A stretch of DNA of 64,000 bases, from the NCBI GenBank assembly GCA_008921705.1, contig VFFE01009170.1, positions 1,000,335 to 1,064,334 of the forward strand, given 5' to 3'. Under the pieces are notes generated by a model. It did not search any database and was not told the origin of the DNA. It was given only the letters and a program-made list of their open reading frames with translations. Position 1 is the first letter of the stretch; every line of letters starts with the position of its first letter. Of the stretch, positions 52,501-62,900 are shown piece after piece. A program made the position numbers and the translations under genes. This stretch comes from Burhinus oedicnemus. Lineage: Eukaryota > Chordata > Aves > Charadriiformes > Burhinidae.

Positions 52501-55419
52501 CCATCTAGAACTAGGGAAGTTAAAGGGTGAAAAGGGAATCGGTGGGGTTTCAAGTAGAAAGCTTTTAACACTTACCTGTCCCTTATACACTGGTTCTGGT
52601 TTGAATACCACCTCTTCTTCTGTGACACCAGTGAACCAGGAAAGGGTACACATACACAGACTGGGGACGCTGTTCTATCAGAAACAAGCTTGTAACGTGC
52701 CAGTATTTACCATTCAATAGCAAACATCCTATTTCCAGTTCTGAAGCAGAGGTTGGAAGCACCTGTTGATATCAGTAAGAGGTTTGTAGGATATTACAGT
52801 CCTGCCATGTACAAACACATCACCTCTATGGACCTGTTTTCTTCTGGCGGTTTCTTTCAAGAGAAATCAGCGAGAAATCAGCCCCTCAACAGAGTCTTCT
52901 ACAGTGCAGCAGATAAACAAACATGAATAACTAACTGTCCTCTTTGGTCCATTTGTCATACTCGGCACTCTTTCAATTACTTAAGTGTAAAGCTTACACT
53001 AAATAGCACAATTCCCAAGCAGAGTGTTCCAGAGCAAGCCAGTACGAAAGTTACTTTCTTCTTTTTTAACTGAAAAATGCAAAAGTAGGGCCTCCTAGGT
53101 TTGTAGAAAATATTTACATTGTTGTAATATCAATGTATGGCCAGAAAGCAGACGGGAGGCATAAGGATAATCTTCATACAGATGCTGATGAAGAAAAGGA
53201 AAGGCAATTCAAACTCCACTTGTTTTTCCCAAGCTCCGAGCAGCATCCTTTCTGACTGCTGTTACATACTGCACCAATACTAAATTCAGCCTCTCCAACA
53301 TGCAAAGTTTCAGACCTAATCCAGCCTCCTCTTCCCAAGGTCCCTACTACACTAAAACTTCCAGAAGACTCACCGTACTTCAGATGAATCTGACAAAGCT
53401 TGGCAGATGCTTATCAACAAATACAATTTTGCGTGTCCAGAAGGTGAAAAAAAAAAACCAAAAAACAACCACCAAACCACCCCAAACAAACCCAAAAAAC
53501 ATTGCTTTCAATGAGGACTCCAGCAATTAAATGGTTGCCATGTATTATTCCCATGTTTATAAATGCATTGTTATGCTTTTCAAAAAAGGTACCTTTTAGA
53601 AAAGACTGATGCTCATGTGGAAAGGGGAACACCTTGAAACAAATGGTTTTCACCAAAATAATCCACGGTACTGGATTAACATAAACTCAGGCAAAGGTTT
53701 GTAGTTAAACTACAGCTGTGAAAGGATTTTGTGGCATTCTGGCTAGACACCCCATCTGATCTCAACCGACCCTTCAAGTTCACTGGGCTGCTCTGCCCCT
53801 TAGAAAAAGTATTATTACTACCACCAGTTGTCTTTGTCATGCAGCCCTTTATTTTCTGGGAATCATGATAGAAACAGGGTTTAGTTTTGCCAGTTTTGCT
53901 ATAGTAAGACTTCAGGCAAAAATTTTAGAAGCCTTATGAAATCATAGTAATTTGCTAATATTTGCTGATAAAGTTTGCATCATAGGTTCAGATAAAACAT
54001 GGCATAGACTGAAGTCAGCTTTTAATCTTGCCCAATACATCAGAGCATCAGGATACAGTAAATTCTCAACAACAAATCCTAACATCATATATCTTCCCTC
54101 ATAAAGACATATGTTAACAGCTATATGACAACATTTCCTCCATAGTTTCTCTCCAGAAGTTTTTCATTAATATAATCCATTGAAACAGTTTCCTCTGGTG
54201 ACTTATTTGTGACTATGGCAGGTGCTCACTGTGCTAAAAAATCTTCTTTTTGCATGGCCTGTGCCTGAACAGGAGATGATGGCGTAACCAGCAGAGCCGA
54301 TTAGGAAGAAATGCCCTGCAGCACAGCTAGAAGAGATATTCCTGGAATATCCATTCATGCTTCAGCACCTGCACGTTGTTGGGCTTTCTCATTTGCTCTT
54401 CATTTCCATCTATTCAAAGCACCTCTCCAGCTCCTTTGGTGTGTTTAGTTGCCAGGAACATCCTTCCAGGTCATGGTATCTACATTCAACCTGTCTTTTT
54501 CTTTCCTTTTTTATTAAAGTATCTTTAAGGCAACTCCTCACCACTCCACTTGCCTTTTTATAACCAGAAGTTCTCTAGAACAAGGCTTCTTTTGACATAC
54601 ACTTTTCTAATTACAAATAGTTAGGCCAAAGATTTATTAGCTGCACTAGCAAGTCCTTTTCCCAGTTGTTGTTCAGTATGTTGCAGAGACAGTAAATGCA
54701 TTTAAACTTCTTTCATAGGGATGTGTGTTGCCCCAGGTTTTTATTATACAGTATGATCTATATGAGCACCGAGGCAATTCACACTTCAAATTACAGTATC
54801 TGTCTATCATTTTCCTCAAATGTATCTAGTCAACTGAGAAACCCCGGAAGCTGCATTTTCACTAAAAAAAAAAAAAATTATCTCCATTATCCAGATTAAT
54901 TAACCATGAAGGTGATCCCACCTCAGGAACTTACTCAAAACTTCTAGTGTGGTAACTCAACTAACTCTTCTGAAGCAGTCAGTATACTTTAGTCACACTT
55001 AAACTCTTCCAAAGCTTATTTTCATTCCCTGTGACTCGCGTCAAGAGATTCCCTTATCACAGGTTTGATTTTACTTTTACACATGCAACATTCATGTGTT
55101 TCCCAGCCAGCTTTACAGAGCAACATGCATCTTCAGAGGGAAATAAAAAAGCAGGAGAGAGCAGCAAAGAAAACAACATGCCAGAGAGTTTTAGAGCTGA
55201 AAGACAAAGCCACTTATCATTACTACAAATTTCAAAGTTTTTTAACTGATTGCAGTCACCCTCCCTTTTAATTGTCATGTCACTATGGAAACAGTCAGAT
55301 GAACCAAGGACCACTTCCTGCCAGTAATTGGAAAATGGACCTTTCTGACGGTCATGTTAGAAGAATTGGTAAAAACTATGAAAGATTCATATAAAAGCTT
55401 TTTTCCATTTTTCTTACAG
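49501..55419. other. Non-coding DNA with short splice-like segments
   Basis: No gene is recognised. A C-rich run with CCCCCCCACCCCC is at 49.91 kb; G/T- then A-rich sequence lies at 50.19-50.25 kb; an A/C-rich tract is at 53447-53502. On the minus strand, 52577-52620 is a 44-base open segment ('EEVVFKPEPVYKGQ') with a pyrimidine-rich acceptor and a CAG/gtaagtg donor. A second acceptor/donor pair sits 87 bases further upstream on that strand (52708-52737), in a compatible codon phase. Both are too short to accept without transcript data. A tandem 12-base duplication (GAGAAATCAGC pattern) is near 52860. Confidence 0.5.
53447..53502 (+). repeat. A/C-rich low-complexity tract
   Basis: A run of 11 A followed by CC-AAAAAA-C, CAACCACCAAACC and ACCCCAAACAAACCC. 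On the minus strand this is the same G/T-rich kind as the tract at 9983-10044. Confidence 0.8.
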
Positions 55420-55606
55420 TTGCCCAAAGCAAAGTACAGTGGATACACTGTCCGTTCCTGCTTTCAAGGTATACCAAACTCTGGAGCGATACATGCTCAG
55501 GAGATTCTGAAACTCATCAAGATGTCCTGCCAGCAAAACTTCCATCTACATATGGATGCATCAATTAAAAAAAAAATACATAATTTCCCAATGCTGCTAT
55601 TTCAAA
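55420..55606 (+). other. Candidate 187-base exon (unproven)
   Basis: A strong acceptor (pyrimidine tract ending in TTTTTCTTACAG at 55419) precedes a 62-codon open stretch. It ends at a CAAA/gtaagta donor (55607). The reading starts in phase 0 with 'LPKAKYSGYTVRSCFQGIP', continues 'NSGAIHAQEILKLIKMSC', and ends in phase 1. A weaker alternative donor (CAAG/gtatac) at 55469 would give a 49-base exon. The peptide is not recognised, and a short A-run makes a lysine string near its end. The first CR1 of the inverted pair lies 180 bases downstream. Because the two other long candidates conflict in strand or cannot be joined in phase, chance is quite possible. Confidence 0.25.
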
Positions 55607-55785
55607 GTAAGTATTTTTATGATGGATCCTCATAATCACACAAAGGGTTCTTCCTATAGAACACCTCACTAGCAGACACAACCTTCCATTTTTAAAGGGA
55701 GATTTCTGTATTTCACGTTTGGTCAAAAGGCCTGTGAATTGATAAACAGTGCTTTAATTACCCATTTCAAAGAGTTCAGTAAGAT

Positions 55786-56372
55786 GATCACAGAGTGGTT
55801 GAGATTGGAAGGGACCTCTGGAGGTCATGTAGTCCAACACCTCTGCTCAAGCAGGTCCACCTACAGCCAGCTTCCCACCACCACGTCCAGGCAGCTTTTG
55901 AATGTCTCCAAAGACAGAGACTCCACAACCTCCCTGGGCAACCTGTGCCAGTGTTTGAAAAGCAGAAAATTAATTGACTGTGAGAGTTGTCAATTTGTGC
56001 CCATTACCTCTTGTCCTGTCATTGGGCATTACTGAGGAGAGCCTGACTCCCTCTTCTTCATCTCCCCCCACCAGGTATTTATACACACGGATGAGATCCC
56101 CCTGAGCCTTGTCTCCTCCAGGCTGAACAGCCCCAGTTCTCTCAGCCTCTCCTCATACAACAGATGCTCCAGTCCCATAGGCACCTTTGTGGCCCTATAC
56201 TGGACTCATTCCAGTATGTCCATGTCTTTCTCATACTGGGGAGCCCAGAACTGGACCCAGCACTCCAGGTGTGGCCTCAGCAGTGCTGAGGAGAAGGGAA
56301 GGATCGCTTTCCTTGACCTGCTGGCCGCACTCCTCCTAACACAGCCTAGCAGGCTGTTGGCAAATTCTCTAA
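55786..56372 (-). mobile_element. CR1 LINE, 3' part, minus strand
   Basis: A bird-type CR1 copy in reverse orientation that keeps its 3' end. From left to right it shows 'tcacagagtggttgagattg', 'gaagggacctctggaggtca', 'ctccacaacctccctgggca', 'cctcttgtcctgtcattggg', 'ccaggctgaacagccccag' and 'gcccagaactggacccagca'. The minus strand encodes late ORF2 strings such as '[18 protein letters not shown]' and '[17 protein letters not shown]', close to the family pattern. The frame is open only in part. The body is 5'-truncated at about 56372, where similarity stops after 'ggctgttggcaaattctc'. About 100 bases at 55960-55990 are altered relative to the family. It is dead. With the plus-strand copy at 56838 it forms an inverted pair. 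Confidence 0.95.
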
Positions 56373-56837
56373 GACAACCTATAAAAACTCTGTCTCCTTC
56401 AACTCCCATAAATCTGGGCAGGGTGGGGAAGTCTAATACACATTCAGAAGCCATAGCAACTGGATTATAACCAAAAAGATATATGCAGAGTAACTTTCTG
56501 ACTGGCAGTACTTCTAAGATTAGCCCAGGTTATACAAACAATATCCTACAGTGAAGTATTGTCTGTGTCAATAGGATACAAGATGCGAGGTTAATGCTGT
56601 ACAAAAAATTCACATGCATTTAAAACTTTTGTTAACGACAGTGATATCCCTCACCTTCTATGTGGTAAACAGACAGTATTTACATGTGAGGTAGGTGTCA
56701 CCTGAGATTCAGAGCACCAGGGAAGCAGCAGTAACTTGCTAAGAAGTATGAGTGTGCCATTCCCTAATGTGCAAGTTCTTTATATGTGTAAATTAACTTT
56801 TATTTACATTTAGATTTCACACAGAAACTGTGAGATA
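56373..56837. other. Spacer between two inverted CR1 copies
   Basis: No recognised gene or repeat. This 465-base spacer separates the 5'-truncated ends of the two opposed CR1 copies and would form the loop if they paired in RNA. Confidence 0.6.
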
Positions 56838-56995
56838 TGGAGCAACCACAGAGAGTCCAGCAAAGGGCCACTAAGATAATTAAGGGACAGAGGCATCTCT
56901 TCTATGAGGAAAGGCTGAGAGAGCTGGGGCTGGACCAGATGACCTCCAGAGGTCCCTTCCAGCCTCAACCATTCTGTGCTTCTGTGAAGTTGTCA
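56838..56995 (+). mobile_element. CR1 LINE, short internally deleted copy
   Basis: Plus-strand CR1. The first part is late ORF2 ('ggagcaaccacagagagtcc', 'cagcaaagggccactaagat', 'tatgaggaaaggctgagaga', 'gctggggctg'). It then jumps near 56928-56935 straight into the 3' untranslated end ('gaccagatgacctccagagg', 'tcccttccagcctcaaccat') and finishes with the 3' terminal repeat 'attctgtgcttctgtga'. The several hundred bases of ORF2 that normally lie between are absent, and the joint falls at a 'gctgg/ctggac' overlap. It is non-functional. The 3' terminal repeat is the normal end of CR1 insertions. Confidence 0.95.
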
Positions 56996-59713
56996 GAGCT
57001 CATATTTTTTTGTTGTGAGTGACTGAGAAAGGGACTTAGACACATCATTCATAAAAATTAAGGATACATTATTCCTCCAGTGTGGTGGTGAGCAGAAGAT
57101 TAAACAGCAAAGAAAAAAACCCGTATCTGCTAACATAGTCCACAGCCCAGAAGCTGAAACTAACCTCTCAACTGAAATGAATACAGGTCCATCCCCTTTT
57201 GTAGTACAAATATGCTTTCTGACTTCACTCTTCCTTTCCTCTCTCTACCAAAAGTAACCTCATCTCAGTATGCTCAAAAGATAGCATCTTAAGAGTCATT
57301 TTCCCTTCCTTGTTGCTGATAATGTAAGGACAAAGAGCTTAAAAGTTGTTACAGTTAACAGAAACTATAAGCACTTTATCACAGGAAGCTTTTCTTGAAA
57401 AAAGATGCAGAACGATCATTCGCTGATAATCTAAGCCAAAATTAGGGTTATGCACGCAGAATATATGAGTAACTAGAAGTTTCACCAACTGCCTTTGCCA
57501 GTTCTCTGCTTGTTGCTAGAGTCAAGCTGCCCTGTAGGCACCGCACAGCTGCCCGCCCTGCTGCACACAAACACCTCTAAGATACTCACCTGAGCCAATA
57601 TAACTCATTCAGCAAAGCACTCCTAAAACAGCTCTCTGCTTCTGATTTCTAAACTAGATAGGATTCCCTAAGCAACGCTTTACTGAAAACACATACTCTT
57701 ACCCACTGTGCTCCTCATTTCTTCTTCCCAAACTCTCCAGTTGCACACCCAATGTACCTTGCTATGCCATTAGGCTCCCCTCTAGTAACCACAGACACCA
57801 TCATTTGTGTGACGCAGAACAGCAGGTCTCTCGGGGAAGAAAATAACGCTCCTACGCAGATCTGGTATGTACATCTTTAGTACTACCAGTGTGATTTTTA
57901 ACATTAAGGCTCACTCTATTACACCAGAAAAATAAATTAAACAGATTTTATTTAAGGCAACCTGGATGTGTTCATTACTGGAGAAAACTCATTTGTAAGA
58001 GGAACACAGAAAAAAAATTGGACATGAGAAAGGCTCCTACTTGTTTTTCCAATGGCAAAAAACAATCATACATACATGGAAAACACTTTAGGTTACACTT
58101 CTGAAGACAGAATCAACAGAACAGCAAACTATTTCTTGGGAAACCAGCCCCCTACAAACAGACAAGTCCCTTTTCACTTGCTAAATGACAGCATTGCAAA
58201 GTAGAAGCACACTTTGCTCAGCATTAAAATAAAATATAATGCTGTCCTGTCCTAAGCCATGTAAGATCAGGTATGACAAATCAGTTTAAATAAAAGAGAA
58301 ATCATGCACTGAAAAGGAAGGCCAAAATTGTAAGTCCTAGGATAGAGACTTGATTCACAGTTTACTCAAGTTAATGAAAAGACTCCAACTCCCGCAGATT
58401 TCAGCGGGTTATGAAAAAGGTCCTGCAGAGGGAAGTGTTCCAAGTCACAAACAGCAACACCATATTTTGATACCTAATTGCCACCACTGCCTATGAAGAA
58501 ATCCCTGGTGTAAAATAGAGAACAAATACAATAATCTCGCTTTCTCATTTTAAAAATGGCATGAAAGGAACAATAAAAGAAAGTTATTGAAGAGAACTAG
58601 ATTGTTCCCAGCTGTTATCATAAAATACTACAGCTGTTCATGTCATTGCAGCTAATGACCAGTTGCACTTTTTCAAAGATTGTAACACAGTATGACCATT
58701 GTAATCTACATCAAACCAAAACTTGGCAAGCATCATGGAAAAAAGACTAAAAAATTATTCAAATTCTGTTTGATTTTTATTTTTTTTTTTAAATTTCTGT
58801 TCACGGGCTGGTTTTTTGTGTTTGGGGAGGATAGGAAGGGATTTTCTATGAGTCAAATTGTCAATTATGTTAAACTGTTAAAAAATGATGGTAAATAAAA
58901 GGTATTAAATTACTAAAATTGTCTTTTCCAGTAACAAAAGCAGAATTCAGCCAAGAAATCCCAAATTTGTTGTTGAAAGGGTGTGCTGTATAAAACTATC
59001 TCAAGTCCAAAGTGGATGATGAAACACCTTTTCTCTGGAACTAACAACCAGGTGGGCTTTCCCATCTAGGAGCTTTCAATAGCTTTCTTAACTGCACTGT
59101 ATGTGAACCAAATCTGATTTTTCATAAGAACTCAAATACACAAATGCAAAGAATAAGCTTAAAGTAGAAAAAAAACCCACATATATAGATGTAGAAAGAG
59201 TTTTCAGCTACAACTCTCTCTACTGGAGCATTACTCCTTGACAGATAGAGAAAAAGCTAGCACGTATTCCCACAGAAAATCTCCACAGAACCTGGAATAT
59301 ACTATTTCAAGTAATTTCATGTCATTTCTAGAGAAAATACAGGAGTATATGTTCCTCTCTAGCCATGTGCCTTCCCATCCAAAATCACCCATATAGAACT
59401 ATAAGACCAGGAAGAAGTCACAAGCTCCTGCACTGCCTTCTCCTCCCCCCACAGTTACCAAAGAAATCACTAATTTATTAAGAAAACTACCATTCACTTT
59501 ACCAGTTTCTCCACTTCAGGACAGAAAAACGCTTCCAGAGGAATTCCAAACACTTCAGAAAGACTACCACCTAATCATACACAGCATACACCCATCTTCA
59601 TAGGAACCAATCTGGGACTTGATAACAAGTAACAAATACAGCCACAGCAAAAGAATGATAAAAACAAAGCATCCCTATCCAAAGACAGACAGAAATAATT
59701 GTTGAAGACTTAC
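56996..59713. other. Non-coding AT-rich DNA, no gene recognised
   Basis: No gene is recognised. On the minus strand 57590-57622 is a 33-base open segment ending in an excellent CAG/gtgagtat donor, but its acceptor (GAGCTGTTTTAG) is weak. Its codon phase would fit after the candidate exon at 59.7-59.9 kb, which is only suggestive. An 11-base T run lies at 58780-58790. Confidence 0.5.
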
Positions 59714-59875
59714 TTATAACCAAGTACAGCAATGGAAAACATGTTAGAAGCTGAGCCTCCTTTTCTCACTTTGGGCCATTTATCTAGACCACAAAGGATT
59801 TCTTTCCAAATGATGGTTACTTCAAAACATGAATAACTCAGGAACTTTGCTTTATCCGGCCACACAATTACTGAG
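59714..59875 (-). other. Candidate 162-base exon (unproven)
   Basis: On the minus strand a run of 16 T followed by ACTTGCTGATGGTGACAG forms an acceptor at 59876-59877. The segment ends at a TATAA/gtaagtc donor (59712-59713). One frame is open for the whole 54 codons, entering and leaving in phase 2, with the peptide 'SVIVWPDKAKFLSYSCFEV', then 'TIIWKEILCGLDKWPKV' and 'RKGGSASNMFSIAVLGY'. The composition (three tryptophans, few low-complexity runs) looks more like protein than most frames here, but I do not recognise it. The donor lacks the usual AG before GT, which weakens the case. It could be one exon of a minus-strand gene with long introns, or chance. Confidence 0.27.
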
Positions 59876-59893
59876 CTGTCACCATCAGCAAGT

Positions 59894-59909
59894 AAAAAAA
59901 AAAAAAAAA
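59894..59909 (+). repeat. Poly(A) run, 16 bases
   Basis: Sixteen consecutive A on the plus strand. Read on the minus strand it is the poly-T tract in front of the candidate exon at 59714-59875. Confidence 0.9.
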
Positions 59910-62900
59910 TTAAAAAATCATACAACTTATGTTCAAAGACACTCACAAAAGCTTACATTAAAAAATAAAATCTAATCACACACTAAATTAAGCCAAAAAA
60001 ACTGTAGTTTGAATTATATTAATTAAGGCTACTGAACAATGCCCAGAGTGAGTGTTAGACTGTCTGCAGCATCACATCTGCATAACCCATTATTAACACA
60101 TGTTATTTTCACCATTCCAATCAGAAGTTCAAAGTGCACTTCCTTTCTTGTGGCAACACTGTGCAGGCTTGATATTTTTGTATAATTAGCAAGTATTAGA
60201 GCCAACATTATAGCAGAATTTGCTCCATAGCAGGTTAGTTATACTTTTTTGCTGCACTCCGCCAGTTCTACATTGTGCAACAGTCAGGACGACTCAAGGA
60301 AAGTATTTTGGCCAACACAAATCTGATGCAATAAAATGCCTAAGCTGCATGCCTCCAAAAACATGGGAGGGAGAAAAAGAATATGCTGTAGAATACTGGC
60401 ATTGTTATACCGATACCCCTCTCCATCAATACATATTTAATGCCCTTACAGCACTTGCCAATTTCAAAAGCCTTCAGTTAGTTTATGAAGCCATATATTA
60501 CTATCTGAAAGATGGAAAAACAGCCATTACTATTGCTAAGATTTAATGTAACCATATTTTAGCATAGTTTTTCCTTCTTTCTTTCTTTACTACAAAGATT
60601 TTGTATAATCTCTATCTAGACTAGGTTCTGCACCTTTTATTCTTGGAGTTTAAGGTGGGGGTTTTAACGTTCACTCACCTGTGGTGAACTTCAGGGTTTT
60701 TTCAAGCAAATATCACCACTTTCACCAAATCTTCCCTTCTGTTGCTAATTAACTTCTGTGTCTGGTTGCAAAGACACCAAAGCATGAGAAGGGAGGTGTT
60801 ACAAGCACTCAAGTGATCCAAAAAACACCACCATCTATGCTAGCTCTCAGAGCTTTTTGCAAACTAGATGAGTTCAAACTAACAGTCACGCTGTGAGTTT
60901 TCAACATTACCACTACACAACCTGCAAGCAGCAGCTGAACTGCAAAATAGAGAGGTTCTTCTGTGACTAGCTGGGTAGAGCTTGAGCAGCACACTGATAC
61001 TGGCGCTATTCACCGAAAAGAAAGCTACAGTGTCAGCAGCTGGCTGCAGAATTACAACGGAAGTCTGAGGAAAAGGCAGAATATACTTCCCCTATTCTCA
61101 CGTGCTTCCCCAGGCACCTACAGATGCCTATAGATGCACTAAAGGAAAGACACTGTGTTCAGTAAACGCACGCAAATCACAGCTACCAGGCAGCACCTAG
61201 GCTGCTCGACATACTTAGCAGTAAGTATGAGAGCAATAATGTAAGAAAGGAATAGACAGGAAAAGAAAGGGTATATTGAAACACAAGAGGGAGAAAGTAT
61301 TAAAAAAACAACTCACTGAAAACAAAAGGAAGCTGCAACAGAAGTTCGTATCAGCACAGCTTTATTTCTCAGTAGAAAGATGTTTAAGTGGTAGACAATC
61401 CTCAAGGTAAATATTTTCAAAAACTTCATGAAATACACCCAAAAAGGAAACAATACCACCTATGCCTTAAGCACATGCAACCCCCAGACACCCAGGAATT
61501 CTAACTAAAACCATTAATTTTGACCTCCTATGCCTTTCCACTCTGCTCCTTCCCCTCTCCAGCTCCAAACATAAATGGTACTAGTTGGAAATTAGTTGGA
61601 GATTGTGTTGGCATCATAATTCAACCTTAAATAAGACAGTCATGTTCTCCTCATACAGCAGTGTTGCCATATCAACGTTAACGTGCCTAACCTTGCTTAT
61701 AAAAATAGATATCATAGTCAGTTGAAAATACACGTAAATGACTGTCAAGGAGGTACTACTCTGGAGGTGGTGTTTCAACAGCATCAGCTTTCTAGTGGGG
61801 GAGTAAGTAGGGTAGGAATAAGTAGCTCGGATTATTATCTTTAAAAGAAAAATTTACCATCCTAGCACTTATTGTCTCCCTGTTTCTCCACATACAATCT
61901 TCTATCTCTTCCTTCATTCAGTAATTAAAGGAAAACAACAACAATGTACCTGGGGTACAAGCTCCAGCAATAATACATCTGAATCTACAACCTCAGTAGC
62001 AGATCATTCAATGAGCTGTGCACTTACATGAACTAGGCTGCATATACTCTATAATATTTTTCAGAACTGGGATGATACTTCCCACCATTATTGATTGAGT
62101 AGCCATAAAATTATTTTTTATAGGGGAGAGTCAAGGTAAATGACTGATTATCAGCACAGGAAATGATTTAAGTGTTCAGCTGAAGAACCATTATGCAATT
62201 GTAACTTGCATTTGACTCGTGAAACCACATAGAAAAGAATATAAGAAGGCACCTTTTCATGAATATGATTTGAAGTGGCTTTTACTTCAGAAACTTGTGG
62301 CTTCTTTCATGGCACACTTGAGAAAAGTGTTTGCTTAACTTTGTACCTTAAGATACTCTTAAGGAAGTACTTTTCTCCACATTCTTTAAGCTATAAAGAG
62401 GGAACTGTCCCCCATTCAACATTACTGGGAAGCCTTGGATGAATTAATGTTCATATTTAAAGAGAGTACCAAATTTAAAATTTAGTCCTGCTTTTGTAGT
62501 TTAAGCAGGAGCCACTCAGCAAAATAGAAGAAACAAAATACGAAAAAGATGAGTTTGGAGTATCCAAGCTACAGGTACTTATTAATTGACATTACCCAAA
62601 ATGACTTCCAACAGACGGGAAGGAATGTTATGAGTTCTGGAAGTCATGGAACTACAAAAAAATACTCTAAAATATCAAGTTATGTAATCAAAGGTAAATA
62701 TATTTTGCATTTGATCTTCCTGCCACAACCTGCACAGAAAAGCAAGCATAACCATGCAACATCTATCATCTCTAAGTGGCATGCATGCCATGGAAGTAGA
62801 TACCATTCAATTTGAGAATGGATAGCAGAGAGGAAACAACTGTTCTCTACAGCATCCCCCTATGGAAAATGACCTCAACTAGCTCATATTTTCCAATTAA

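Noticed and set aside
60220..60546. 108-codon plus-strand frame
   Set aside because: No recognised motif, no splice sites in phase, chance-level length.
60640..60700. Excellent minus-strand CAG/gtgagt donor
   Set aside because: All plausible upstream acceptors give stop codons in every frame, so it does not end a coding exon.
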